Assembly: GCA_037043015.1 (NCBI GenBank)
Contig: CM073325.1
Span: 12,813,001 to 12,877,000 of the forward strand
DNA: 64,000 nt
From: Bryum argenteum
Taxonomy: Eukaryota; Streptophyta; Bryopsida; Bryales; Bryaceae
Direction: 5' to 3'
Position 1 is the stretch's first letter. Each line of letters begins with the position of its first letter. This document shows positions 23,301-36,150 of the stretch, in pieces. The notes below the pieces were generated by a model, which did no database searches, was not told where the DNA came from, and saw only the letters and a list, made by a program, of their open reading frames with translations. The translations under genes were made by a program, and so were the position numbers.

Positions 23301-25114
23301 CAAGAATTTGGAGTACTTCATGTCGGCTCGAATCTCGAATCGATGTCAAGCTCGGTGGAATATGTCGTTGTCGCGATTTGATTTTGTTATCACCTATCGG
23401 TGCTGGAGGAAGCGAAGGACTATCGGATGCATTATCGAGAGATCGTATCTCACGCCTAAGACCGGAGAAGAAGCATTTGATCAACAATGCACCACATTGT
23501 TGAAACCGGAGCATTTTAGAATTTGCGCTGCTGTCGTGCCAATTGATGCGGACTTCCTCGACTGCGACGCACCGTAACAACCAAAGATTCTGTAGCTCTT
23601 GAGATCAAGAAGCGTGCCGATAATGACAAGTTCAAGATGGAGAGAGATCTTTTGTATTTTGAAGAGCGACTATATATTCCAAAGGGACCAACACGACTTC
23701 GAGTTCTCCAATCTCGCCACGACTTTCCAGCAGCAGGACATTTTGGATACAACAAGACATTGGAGCTTATTTCGCGAGATTTTTGGTGACCTCAAATGTG
23801 GAAAGATGTGAAGGAGTTTGTCCTCTCTTGTGATATTTGTTCAAGGTCAAAGAACCCTCGGCATCGCCCCTATGGACTTCTGCAGCCGTTGCCTATTCCG
23901 CATCGACCATGGTCTTCAGTTTCCATGGACTTCATTACGGACCTGCCGCCTTCAAACTCGTTCGACAGCATCTTTGTTGTGGTGGATCGGCTTACAAAGA
24001 TGGTGCATTTTATTCCTTGCAAGAAGACATCGTCAAGCGAGGACACATCAAGACTCTTTCTTGATAATGTATATCGTTATCATGGCTTGCCAGATGACAT
24101 CGTGTCGGATCGAGAAACTCAGTTCGTCTCCAAATTCAGGAGATCTCTTTCTGAGATTTTGAAGGTGGATATCAAACTTTCTTCAGCCTTTCATCCTCAA
24201 ACTGACGGTCAGACGGAACGGGTAAATCAAGTCTTGGAGCAGTACCTACGCTGCACCATCAACTACCAGCAAGACGATTGGACCGAATATCTACCGTTTG
24301 CCGAGTTTGCCTACAACAACACGCTTCATTCGTCGTCTCAACAAACACCGTTTTTTGCCAATTATGGATACCATCCGAAACTTGATTTGTTAAATCCAGT
24401 GGCCAATAACAACTCGGCAGTAGAAGGCTTTGTGAGACAGCTATCGGAGCTTCAAGCTACGTTGCGACTTCAATTACAAACTGCCCAAGAGTCTTACAAG
24501 GTGTCCGCAGATAAATTTCGGAATAAGGCACCCACTTTCAAGATTGGAGATAAGGTATGGCTGCTTCGACGAAACATCAAGACCAAGCGGCCATGTGACA
24601 AGCTGGACTATCGAAGATTGGGACCGTTTGTCATCGAGAAGCAAATCAATCCAGTGGCGTACCGGCTAGAGCTACCAGCTGCTATGAAGGTACATCCAGT
24701 CTTCCACGTGTCCTTGTTGGAACCTTATCGAGAGTCTACTTTTCCTGGAAGAGTGCAAAGCCCGCCACCTAGTGTGGAAATCGAGAACCATGAGGAATAC
24801 GAGGTAGATAAGATACTAGATTCACGGCGAAGATGGAGAAAATTAGAATACCTCGTGCATTGGAGCGGCTACGATATTAATGAACGAACATGGGAGGATG
24901 CCGAAAATCTCGCAAACGCGCCAGAGAAGGTACAGGAGTTTCATCAACGATATTCTCGTAAACCCAAGCCGGTTCGGCGATAGCTTCTTTCTGACGCTTG
25001 CCCACCCAGGAACATAAAAGGGAGGGAGTGCACCACAAAAATTCATAGTTGTTGTAGTTATTTTGTCTAAGATTGAGTAGAAATTTTCTAGTAGCTATAG
25101 TTTAGTCTTCTGAT

Positions 25115-25468
25115 ATGGATAATCAAGAGATAGAAAGTATGCCAGTTATGTCATCTCAACCAGCAAACTCACGAAGACGACCTCGAGATGAAGAACCGCC
25201 TGTACCACGACAACGACGAAGGATACCAAGCAACCAATCGCTGGTGATTGTATTCGAAATGGAGCCTGCGTTCAATGGTGTGCCAGAAGGCGTGTTTGCA
25301 GGACAATTTCACAATGAAGACACTGAGGTTCATGCTTGGTCGGAAGTGGAAGGCGTGGGCCACTACCATTGGCTTCAAGGACCAATGAACCACTTACCTC
25401 GTGAACAACAATTGGAGTTCATTGCAGACGTGATGCTGCAGATCTTCATTTTTCTGCGCTGGTGTTAA
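25115..25468 (+). mobile_element. extra ORF of the chromovirus between chromodomain and 3' LTR
   Basis: This part of the element is an uninterrupted 117-codon frame. It has a basic, proline-rich start (RRRPRDEEPPVPRQRRRIP) followed by an acidic and hydrophobic second half. It has no signal peptide or membrane-anchored ectodomain pattern, so it is not env-like. I do not recognise it. Most plant chromoviruses end their coding region at the chromodomain. Confidence 0.5.
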
Positions 25469-25504
25469 CTCACAACAATATTGCTTCTCGGAGACCTCGA
25501 AGCT

Positions 25505-25515
25505 AAAGGAGGGGG
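25505..25515 (+). other. polypurine tract of the chromovirus
   Basis: AAAGGAGGGGG lies 3 nt upstream of the 3' LTR, the usual place for plus-strand DNA priming. Confidence 0.85.
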
Positions 25516-25518
25516 TGA

Positions 25519-25897
25519 TGTAAGGGACATAGGCTCTGGAACCTTCTAGAAGGAAGTCTCTAGAAGTCTCTGGAACCTTCTAGAAAGAAAGTCTCTAGAA
25601 CCTTCTAGAAGGAAGTCTTTAGAATCTTCTAGAAGCTAGTCTCTGGAACCTTCTAGAATCTAGTCTCTGGAATCTTCTAGAAGCATCCTAGCTGGTAGAA
25701 GTTCTAGAAGCTTCTTGAGTTCTAGAAGTATATATAGGAGTTGAGACTGAAGAGTTCTTCAGTCTCAACAACGCATTTCTTGGAGCTCTAGCTCACCTCT
25801 CTTGGTGTTATTCGTGTACTCTTCTTGTTAATCCAAGCTCTTGTCAGTTTTCGTTAGTTTCCAGATATTCTTGTCATCTGTTTTTGTGTCCCTGACA
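25519..25897 (+). repeat. 3' LTR of the chromovirus (379 bp)
   Basis: Begins TGTAAGGGACA and ends TGTCCCTGACA. It is near-identical to the 5' LTR but has only one copy of the AGCATCCTAGCTGG-containing tandem unit instead of five, and one additional heat-shock-like motif segment. The hairpin is at 25,740-25,769 and the TATA box at 25,729-25,736. Confidence 0.93.
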
Positions 25898-28800
25898 CAC
25901 ATACAGTGTTGTAGACAAATAATGGTGGTCTCAGCGGTCTCCAATCTCTCATATAACTTGTCGTTGGAACTCACCAACAGATGTACATTGTCCTCCAATC
26001 TCTAGATAGCCTCACTGCTGGCAGGAATCTCAGCAGACCTCGAAGTCATCAATGCACTCAACCGTGTCTCAGTCTGACTCAGCTCACTCCGTAATGACAC
26101 AATGTCTGCCTTCAGCTTCTCCCTCTGTGTGCACATAGAAACAAAGGCCTCCGTAGTCTTCTTACTCATCGCCACGAAGTCTCTATGCCTCTAATGTAAA
26201 GTATGGAATTTTTTGGTCTTTGACACCAAAGAATCTGACATCTGATGAAATAATCTCATAGCCTCAACCCTTGTAGCCTCCATCTCTCTGACTCGTACTT
26301 CCCAACCAATCCCCTTGGTCGTGTACGTGCCAAACTCTAGTCTCATAGATCTCTGCATCTCTCTATACTCAGCAATTTGTCGTAATAGCTCATCATGAGA
26401 GGGGTCCAAATGTGACCTCGGTATAGATCTTCCACTAGCTAGTGTAACTGAAATAGGCACTGTACTCTCCTCCTGACTGGGTATGGATGTAGGAATAGAC
26501 GAACTATCACTCGGTGATGTCGTCAATACTGGTTGTCCCACCGCCAATGGCTCGATCGATATATATGTCGGAGCTCGAGCACAAATCATCGATAAAAGAG
26601 GTGCTGAAACCAAAGTCATAGAATTGCGCTTCTTTTTGGCGGCTAACTCCCGAAGAAAGAAGTCGTAAATCAATCTTGACCAGTCATAACGCTCACCTCC
26701 CCATGATGTCCATCCAACATGTATAACCTCATCAGTCGCAAGGTTTAGCTGGGATGAACAAAAGATCCTTTGGTTTAGATAAGTCATCCAAACCTTCAGA
26801 TCCTTCTCCCTAATCCATCTCAAATGCCATCCACTAGGTGTCTTGGCAGCATCTGCCTCACGTCCAAATACAGAAGTCTTGACTTCTGTGGAAAGTCTTC
26901 CAACCAAAGTAGTGTGGTTCCCACCTAAAGGAAGGTGAAGGGCTTTGGCTATCATCTCTGGTCTCAAGCTCACTGGTCTTCCATCCATCACCATCTGTGT
27001 AAGCTTGCCATGATCACTGACAGTGATAAAGTTATAAGGCCTATGCGGAAACTATTACAGGACATAAAATTAAATGTCTTTGAGGTGATAGTGGAAGCGA
27101 ATATCTTTCAAATGAATTCCATAATTTTTGTATTACGCATAGAATAACAAGACAATCTACAAATCCATACAGTTTAGAGCAAAATGAAGTTGCAGAAAGG
27201 AAAAATTGCACCTTAGTAGAGAGTGCGCGTAGCATGGTGAAATTTGTCAACCTTCTGTAAGTCTTTCTGGGCAGAAGCTGTGACAACGACATTTTATGTT
27301 TAAAATTGAACTATTACGACTCCTGTTAAATAAGAATCCTTACAAAATATGGCATCATCTTTAACCTAATATAAGTCATTTTTGTGTTTTTGGATGCAAC
27401 GTTTCCGTTCATATTCTCAAAGAATTATTGCGCAAGTTTGATACAAGAAGCCGCCCATGCATTTATATTCGTTATTGTGATGAAATTAAAGGCTATAGGA
27501 TGTTTGATAGAAATACTAAAAAGCTCTCGGTTAGTCGTGACATAATATATGATGAGATGTCTTTAATTAAACCATTTCCACAAATTAAATCTAACAATCT
27601 ATCTCCTCAAAGAATACTTGATTCACCGAAATCCATAGAAGATATATCGTGCAAAGAGATATATCCTACAAAGCAACAACTTGGAATAATACCACCTATC
27701 CTCAACCCAATACAACCACATATTCCACCATTAAGTCCTCCAAGTCCTTTGACACCAACTTATTAAGACCTTGTGTCTAACCCCTCTCCATCAACCCCAA
27801 TACTTGATTCCTTAGACATAATTATTGAGGAATCTTTGAACACACCTTTTCCACATCATTACAAAATAAACAATCCACCAACAAAAAAATCTTTAAGATC
27901 GCGTCGTCCACCTACAAAGTTTGATGATTATGTAGCCTATGCATTTGCATCATCTACGAAATTAATAGATCCTTCAACCATTACTGATGCTCTTTCTAGT
28001 CCTGAAGCCACTCAATGGCGTGAAGCTTTAGACAATGAGTATAAGTCTTTGTTACAAAATAAAACTGGGGTCTTAGAAGATCCTCTAGCGGGTCGCTCTT
28101 TCATAAGTTGCAAATGGCTACTCAAGCGGAAGTATAAATCTAATGGTGAAATTGATAAATATAAGGCTCGGTAGGTAGCCTGTGGCTTTTCTCAAGTTGA
28201 GGGTATTGATTATCATGAAACTTTTTCTCCTGTCTTAAAAATGACATCTTTACAAATCATGTTAGTTATTGCTACCGAGCTCGACCTCGAAATGCACTAA
28301 ATGGACGCGAAGAATCTAAATTTTGCCGAATGCTCAGAGCTTTATATGGCTTAAAGCAGTTTCAAAGTGTATAGTATGAAAAAATCGATATTTGTCTATT
28401 ACGCATTGGTTTCGTTAAAGGTGATGCAGATCAAATCGTATATATTCAACATGTCAATGGATCCTTTGCCATCCTTGGTTTATATGTTGATGATTCTATC
28501 ATCATGAGTGATTCTTTTACTACTTTACAAAATATTATGACAAATCTTCTAACAAAGTTCCGAATGGTTGATATGGGACCATTGCAATATTGTCCTGGAT
28601 TTCAAATTACCCGTGATAGACCAAATCGTATACTTTATATGTCCCAAAAAAAATTCATCATGGATATTTTAAAACGTTTTAATATAGATAATTGTAAACA
28701 AGTTTCTACCAATGATCAAGGAGATCCGGCAGCTAATTACAAGTGAGCCGAGAGAACTCTCCAAATTACCATTTATTTTGGAGATATTTCGGTTATAAAA

Positions 28801-30269
28801 CCGAGCCAAAATAGGAGAATATAGGAAATCAACCGAGTAGTGTGAAATAATTAGGGAACTCAATCCCCACGACTCGAAGAAATGCGGAAATGCCTTTGGT
28901 CTACCAAGGGAACTAGCGGATATTAGCCGGGCATCCTAAAGGTAAGCTCGAATCTTGCCTAGGTAATCCGAGGGTATGAGGAATTCAGGGTATGAGCGCT
29001 CGATGTGAATAGCTTGGATGTGAATAGCCTCGATGTGAATTCCGAGTTCTGTCGCTGTTAGGGTTCCATTCACCGTTCCTACGCTGTTAGGGTAGGGCCG
29101 CTGTGTCGACTACCGAACGGCCCACTTAGTGCCAAACGGTGGTATGCGGCTATGGCCTGAGAGATTAAAGTCAACTTCACTTCACCAGATCCTCACTTCA
29201 CTTCTCACCTCTTCAGGTTCCATAATCCTTGTGCATGATTCGTCCAAGGCTTCCGTATTTTTTGAGCTTTGGCTTCAAGTCAACTTTTCCTTCTGTTTCT
29301 GTCCTACCTGCGAACAAGCAGCCTCGCATCAATTGCAGCGGAGCCAATAGCGGCGGATGTGCGTAGAACGAAGTGAACGGGGCCGACGGGCGAACACCAG
29401 CTCACGGACTCAGTCAGGTGAAACACATTTCTACTTATCTTCATTGCTTGCATCTTCATACGACTTGCTCAAACTGCTGTCGCCTCATGACCGAAATTAG
29501 TGCGGTTCCAAAAGTAGACCGTCAGCTTACATGTCTAGGTAGCAGTTCCATTCGGAGGACTCTCTCACGTTTGTTGGAGTCCAGAGTATTCTTTGGTGCA
29601 GTGTCAAGTTTATTCTGCTCAGTAGTGCTGACTGTTGACCCTCTCTATGTGTAGAGTATGCAGTCCGGTTGCATCACCAAGTAGTGGTCACCTGAGGCGT
29701 TCAAGTATCGATTTGCTTGCATGTTCATGCGACTTGCGTAACTCGGCCCGCTCACAATCACGCTCAATGACTCCCCTCTTTGTATGTATAGCAGCAACAA
29801 AACGAGCGTTGCCAATCGATACATCGTGTTGTATGGAATAAACTACACCCCATGCTAGTTAGTATTTGCTGTTTTTTTTTGCTGTTAGTATTTTCAGTCC
29901 ATTTTGGTTCTGTAAGGTCAAATCTTCGATTGTGTGTTTCATTTTCCTTAGAGTTCAGATTAAAACAAGAAATAACATGGCTAAAAGGTAGAGAACTATG
30001 AGGGATATGCTTTTGAAAAATGAACAAAATCTAGACATAGCCTCTTCATCATCACAAAACACTTTATACTAACCTAACAAAGAGTTAACACAAGTTGAGT
30101 CAGCAAGTCAATTTCACTGGATTGAGTTTAATTCAGATCTCGGTAGGGTGTTTATAAAGTGTGTAGAGAAAAGCAGGCTAGAAATGTGTTTGCCAAGGCT
30201 GGTTCAGTAAATATTAAAGTTCAGCCTTCCAGGATCATAACATGTCACAAGAACACAAGAAGTTAGTGT

Positions 30270-30400
30270 AGGCAGCTAATCAAGGTGAGAAAACAATAAA
30301 AACAATTGTTGAAAAAACCATTACAACATGTAAAGATGCTTTGATGAGTTTATTTAAGTCTGCTTATTTCTTAGCTAAAAACACGGAATTCGTTAATTTT
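30270..30400 (+). pseudogene. possible N-terminal hAT transposase fragment
   Basis: The plus strand translates to a stretch with ALMSLFKSAYFLAKNTEF, resembling the segment that precedes the catalytic domain in hAT transposases of the DUF4371 type. About 4 kb of non-coding DNA separates it from the main transposase region, which begins with a related stretch at 34,400, so it may be a duplicated or displaced piece. Confidence 0.35.
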
Positions 30401-31817
30401 GCACCCAAGAAGTGCAATGTACATTTGCAATCCGTTTTGACCAAAATCCCTCATTTATTCAAATTGGTATACCAAATCACTATCAATGTAGATATCCTAT
30501 TTTCTTCAGGACAATGTACACTTAATAAAAGTCATTGCAACATGTAAAACTTCTATACAAGAATTTTTAAAGCACTCATGATATTTCATCAACATTTTGG
30601 TAACGGATAGTCCAATAGAAAACATGCATTTATTGCAACTTAAAACTCAAATACATTCATGATCAGAGAAAAGCTTTATTTACTTTACTCCAAATAAAAC
30701 ATTACATGCTTTCTTGTCACAAAATAAATGTACATTTGATATCGTCTAAACGTGCATTGCACTCTTTACAATACATATTGTACAAAAATGTATTATTACA
30801 AGTCTAGATGAGTTTCCACTATTAACTCGGCACTTTCCAATTGCGATTGCTCCACCTATGTGGCAAGTATAGCTCCTTGCCCTTCACGTGACGGCATTTT
30901 CCATGCAATTAAGAGGTCCGCATAATTCATTGCCCCTTCCGTCACCATAGCATCTATCACTCCATATGGCACTTGGTTCAATCTTGATTTTTGTTCAAAA
31001 CAGACGATGCCTTGACAAACATATAATTGCCCTATTCATCCGCGCGACAAAACTTCGAGTTTGGTCCTTGTTTGGAGCCAATATCATCCACATGTGCTCA
31101 CTCCATTGGCTTTGAGGTGTCATGTTCACTATGAAGATATGTCCAATAAAAAAACAATAAATAGTTTAGGTATAAAAAATGAGAATCTCAAGTAATAAGT
31201 TATCAAGGTGATAATTTTACATTTATCAATGTGATATATTTCTAAATATTTATTATTTAAAAACCAAATATAATGAAAAAATAATAGTTTGTATTTCTAC
31301 TTTAGTTTACTCAAAATACAACAACTAATACTAAAACGACAAAAACTCACAAACAAAGTAAAAACCTAGAACTTGAAAATATTGCTGCAATGAAATTCTA
31401 AACTTGCAAAAAAAAAAAAAAACTATATAAATTGTAAAAGGTCTACAAACTACAAACGACACAAAATCCCATAACTACACAAAAGTATTGCAATGAAATC
31501 CTAAAATTCTAAAATAAAAGTCTACTAAAACCTATAAAACCACATAAAATTATGGAACAACAAAATATTTCAAACTATATAAATCCTTAAAACTATAAAA
31601 TAAATTTGCAATGAAACCCTAATATTTTATGAAAAATTTATATAAACACAAAAAACCATGAACCAACACAAAAAAAAAAAAAAAAAAAAATACAAATCCC
31701 TAAAACTACAAAAACATTAATCTGCAATAAAAGCTTACAATTGCAAAAGAAAGTTTGTAAGAATTCCTAAAATCATGTAAAATTGAGATTCTTAACAATG
31801 AAACCCTATTTTACTTG

Positions 31818-32345
31818 GTATAAAAGGTTGTAGTCATCAATTCTTGCCATCATAAACACTACCCACCTCTAAGGTTTGTGCAAACTTGCAACTGATCAAA
31901 ATGAAATGTGGGGAGGGGTACTTATACCCTCCCCATGTCACCTCACCGCCGCGGCAAGGCTGATGACTGTGGAGCGAACGGCGACCCAGCCCGGCCAAGT
32001 AGCCCAGTCCGGCCAGGTAGGAAGGAGCCAACAGGCGGCGGAGAGGCACCAACCCCGACGGCCAGCCTTCCAACGCCGGTGGCCAAGCGACAAGCCCTGT
32101 TGGCCAAGCGGGCAGGCCAGCCGCGGTGGCGAAGCGGCCAAGCAAGCCGCGGTCGTGAAGCGGCCAGGCGAGCCGCCGGGTCAAGCGGCCAGGCGAGCCA
32201 CGGTGGCCAAGCGGCCAGGCGAGCCACGGTGGCCAAGCGGCCAGCCGAAGTGGCTAAGCGGCCAGCCAGGGCGGCTGCCAACCTCCACCCCTCCGCGCAT
32301 GCGGAGGTCATCGCTGCCGCCAGGCGGCCAAGGGGGTTGTTAGGC
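31818..32345 (+). repeat. GC-rich minisatellite island with open frame
   Basis: A strongly GC-rich block of about 450 bp lies in AT-rich DNA between A-rich (31,400-31,700) and T-rich (32,353-32,378) runs. From 32,102, a 26-bp unit (core AAGCGGCCAGGCGAGCCACGG) is repeated six to seven times with length drift. Frames on both strands stay open, the longest on the plus strand from 31,908, giving an Arg/Ala/Gly-rich low-complexity peptide. TATAAAAGG lies just upstream at 31,820. A real protein is doubtful because 26-bp units shift frame each repeat. Confidence 0.6.
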
Positions 32346-32999
32346 GGTATAGAAGTTTTTTTTTTTTTTTTTTTTTTTGGTTTTCTTTTTTCTTGAACCT
32401 TAAAATGACAAAAAAATTAAGAATTTTTGGAAACTTTTTTGCTTATTACTTTTTGAAAAAATATTCATTTTTGTTTGGTACATGATCTTTTTTCTATTTT
32501 ATTTTTTTATTTTTTATTTATTTTTTCTTTTTTTTTCCTTTCTTTTTATGGTTTGCTGTGGTTTTTGAGTTGGGAAGCTGCATCTCCATGTAATACAATA
32601 TGGATAAATAACATGCATGTAGTATTTATAAAATTCTCAACACAATCATTTATTTCAAATTTTAGTTTACTTATGTGTTGTGAGATTCCCAATTCTGTAT
32701 GGCTCTAACTTACTCAAATTTGATACGATTGACTTGAATTTTTCTGGGAGCGTCGGTGGCAGAATATTAACAGCACCCTCAATTTTTGATTTTTTAGAAA
32801 TGAAATAGAATTTCCATAAATATGACATTTTATAATGAATAAGAATCGTGGAGACAACCTCATATTATAATTTACTCTCATTTGTATTATCAAACCAAAA
32901 TATACAATTTTAAATTACCAAAAATTAAAAGAGGATCCCTTACTTTTTTGGTCAAATGCTACGCAAGTAAAGGAATGTCCTAGGTCTTGCTTTAGTGAT

Positions 33000-33355
33000 A
33001 ACCTCAATTCCGTTAAAATGGCACTATTCCATGTGCCATTTTAGCGGAGCTAAAGTGCCATATTGTGCAAACGTGCCATTTTACAAGCATATTTTTGAAC
33101 TAAAGTTCAGAAGTATTTATGCCTACAAAATGGCATGTTTATTAATATCACACATGTAATCTGTAATATCACCAAAATTTCTGTAATATCACCAAAATTT
33201 CCATAATATCACAAATTTTTATGGTTTTTGACCTTTGGACAGAGTAAAAGGGCAACATTTATGAACGGCCGTTGAGAAACATTGTTGTTTTTGAACGGCC
33301 GTTCATAAATATTTACCCTATCATGTCAAAACTCGACAAAAACTCTACAAAAAAT
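33000..33355. mobile_element. MITE family M, copy 1 (right end missing)
   Basis: Closely matches the MITE at 49,888-50,271, starting AACCTCAATTCC and running through the CCATTTTAGCGGAGCTAAAG, GTGCCATTTTACAAGC and AACGGCCGTTC blocks. The central palindrome is duplicated here, and the terminal inverted end at the right is absent. Confidence 0.75.
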
Positions 33356-34399
33356 ACATTGAATGCTATGGTAAAGTCTCACGTCTCTGAATGGATTTGA
33401 GCTTGTCATCCAAAGTGTCCAACTTAGATAATAGGATCTCATAGGTATTACATCAATTTCTAGTTCAAAATCAAGTGAACTTGATGATTTGATAGTAGAG
33501 TTTTTAAAATATTGCTTACCTTGAGATTTTTAAGCTTCACATTATGAATGACATAGTGTTCGTGGGTTTCTTGTAGGTTGATAAAGATGGAGAATTTGGG
33601 TTTTGGAAGTCCGGTTGTTGGGTATCAAATTGTAGCATCTCCGAGAGCAAGAACAAATAGGGTGGGATGAAGACTTCTACGTAGTCTTGCAACAAACTTT
33701 GACAGACAAACCTTTGAAGAACAATGGAACTTGAGTAGGCCCGATGGAGTTGTAGAGCATCTTACAGAGAACTACGTATTGGTGGGGAAACACAACATGC
33801 AAAAACCAAAGAATGGCAACGACTTTGTATTCCAATATATGGTGTTCCAACGAAGCGAAACATCAAAATTCTATTTTTTGCAAAATCACACTTTTTAGCT
33901 TACATTGCAATGCAGGTTGAATACATAGATAACAGATGCCTTCAAAATGATATAGACTATTATTAATATAGAAATTAGGTAGAAATAGATATTTAGGGAA
34001 GGGAAGGTTTACTTACAACATTGTAAGTTTATTTAAGTAGTAATCATAAATTATGGTTGCTAACTAAAGAAGTTTGTAAAAGTATTGGATTTCTTATACA
34101 TTACATGTTATTTTTTTTTCTTTTTGTTACAAAAATGCGATAAAGTTTTGGATGTCTTGGCCATTTAAACCACTTGAAGGGGTCTAAAATTTGGGAAATG
34201 AATGGCACATATAAAAGGAAGATACATCGCATCCAATTATGAGGTTCATTAATTACCAGAAATAAATATTTCTTTGGACTTTTGGTATTAAAATAGGATA
34301 CCACATTCAAGGATGAAATGGTCCACCTAATTTCTCTAAATGCAACTTTTTGAACCATCCATTTGCAAGTGCATGATTCTACCCCCAAGTGCAAAAATT

Positions 34400-36150
34400 C
34401 CTAATTCTGTGTTTAAAGAGACAATTCGTTTAACTAAATTTCCATCTCTTTGCAAGTTGCTCTTGAGTGCCAAGTCCAATATAACGAAAAGTCTTTACCA
34501 CGATGAAAAGTCTTGTGCAGAAATGGTCTTTTGTATATCAAATGTAATTCAGTATTTTTTTTTTGGATAGAATTAGAGGTTCAAATTTTTTTGGATTAAT
34601 GATTGATGAGTCAACTGATGTGAGTATCACTGGGCATGTTGTAGTATTTGCCACATTTGTAGATGAAGGGATGCCTGTAAGTGTGTTTTTGGGTCTGCTG
34701 GAGATTGCAAATGGTAGAAACGATGCGGGAGAGATTTTTCAAAAGTTGTTGAAGTGTGTGAAAGAATAGGGCTTGGACCTTTCAAATTGTGTTGCTTTTG
34801 GTTCTCATGGTTGCTCTACAATGCTAGGAAATAAAAGTGGTGTAGAAACTAGACTTAAAGAGGTAAGTACTTTTGTTAGTTCAGTTCATTGCATTGCTTA
34901 TAGAACAAATTTGGCAACTTTGCAAGCTGCTGAAACTAGTGAATGCAAGGTTGTGTCTAGTGAAATTGATAAAACCATTAATTTATTGGCTGCACACTTC
35001 AAAAATCAGGTAAGAAAAAACTATTCTCCATGCTATTTTAAAGAATTAAATGATGCACAGAAAACATTAAAAAGATTTCACAAAATTAGGTGGTTTTTAA
35101 GATCTGAAGCTATTTGCACTTTGTGTGATTCGTTAGAATCAGTTCTCGTTTTCTTCAAGGATATGCCAAAAGAAAAAAATGATCGCACAATCACTTTATT
35201 GTATGAAAAGATGAGGTCTTCTAAGTTTATTTACATTTTGTATTTTTTGGCGGATTTGCTTCATGGTTTGTCCATCTTATGTAAAATCTTTCAACATAAG
35301 TATGTTGATGTAACAACACTTGGTTCAATAGTAAGGACCGAAATTGAAAGCATTCGTATGTTGTATGTTATGGAGAATCCAGATTTGAACGAATGCACTT
35401 TCAATGAAAGTAGTGGTTACCACATCATTCCAACTTTTGGCCCGCCTAATGGATATCTCATGAGGTGATCTAGTGAAATTAGACGGGCTAAATTTCATTC
35501 TATAGACATGATTAGAGATAGAACAGGTGTTGATTTAGAAGAAGCTCTTGCTTTCCAAAAAGTGTATGCTGAAACTGTATGTAAGGCTTTAGAAGCAAGG
35601 TTTAGTAACAATGGTATTATCTATGTTTTTAGTGTTTTAAATCCTTCTAACATGCCTTCAAATAGAGTTGGTTTAAACTCATGAGGTGTAACTCAGTTAG
35701 AGCTTCTTTTGAAGCAATATGGTGTCCAAAAAAATTTGGAGGGTAAAATTCTTTCCCCCCTCGTTGATTCAGATGCTTGTAGAAGAGAGTTCTGTAATTT
35801 TAAATTACAAGCTAATTTAGATTGGAACAATAAAACTTCTTCAGACCTTTGGGCTATGATAACTTGGAATGAACCTTTGCAAGTGAAATATGCAAATATT
35901 CTCTTGTTGGCTGAGATAGCACAATGCCAGTGTGTAAGTACAGCTACTTGTGAAAGGACTTTCTCAATTCAAAATATCATTAAAACAAAACATCGAAATA
36001 GATTAGGTACAAAAAACCTTGATGCCACTTTAAGAGTTGCATTGGAAGGTCCAAAAGATAATTATGATCATATTTTGGTTGAGGCCATGGACTTGTGAAA
36101 AAATAGCACAAAATGGAGGTATTTGTTTTCACACCCATAAAAACATCTTG
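34400..36150 (+). pseudogene. hAT transposase (DUF4371 / hAT C-terminal dimerisation type), inactivated
   Basis: The sequence reads FFGLMIDESTDVSITGHVVVF (34,590 on), containing the first conserved acidic region, then EWGLDLS-like and GVETRL parts, and ends with the dimerisation motif CERTFSIQNIIKTKH (35,950-36,000) and NLDATLRVALEGP. It is a zinc-finger-protein/KIAA-like hAT transposase. In-frame stops, for example TAG at 34,768-34,770 in the position of a conserved Trp, and at least one further stop near 35,466 mark it as inactive. The upstream BED or TTF zinc finger was not found. Confidence 0.75.

Larger units (their letters stand above)
19839..25897 (+). mobile_element. Ty3/gypsy chromovirus (chromodomain LTR retrotransposon), 6.06 kb
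   Basis: The element is flanked by the target duplication CACAT (19,834-19,838 and 25,898-25,902). It has two LTRs, a primer-binding site, gag from about 20,490, a CCHC knuckle (CLYCGEEGHKVGNC) near 21,370, protease with LLDSGAST near 21,620, reverse transcriptase with YLDD near 22,640, RNase H with ETDAS near 23,080, integrase (about 23,800-24,700) and a C-terminal chromodomain (about 24,796-24,963) that would bind modified histone tails to steer insertion. An extra ORF and a polypurine tract precede the 3' LTR. The LTRs differ by about 2 percent plus a repeat-number change, so it is much younger than the copia relic it sits in. The coding region is broken in several places. Confidence 0.92.
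14000..27020 (-). mobile_element. minus-strand LTR-type retroelement relic inserted in the copia element
   Basis: A pyrimidine run at about 16,888-16,898 reads on the minus strand as GTAGGGGGG, a polypurine tract, followed at lower coordinates by an AT-rich stretch that would be its 3' LTR. Minus-strand coding of unfamiliar type with a coiled-coil part lies at 26,994-25,900, continues beyond the younger chromovirus insertion at about 19,800-19,600, and reappears at 18,100-17,376. I do not recognise the protein, though it has the look of gag-like ORFs of plant elements. Pol domains were not seen. Borders are approximate; the right side is truncated. It is broken many times. A possible further LTR insertion starts near 18,109. 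Confidence 0.4.

Noticed and set aside
25115-25468. Envelope gene of an endogenous retrovirus
   Set aside because: No signal peptide, furin-like site or membrane anchor pattern, and far too short.
31943-32311. Minus-strand 122-codon ORF in the GC-rich island
   Set aside because: Antisense frame of the minisatellite; GC-rich repeats lack stops in several frames by composition.
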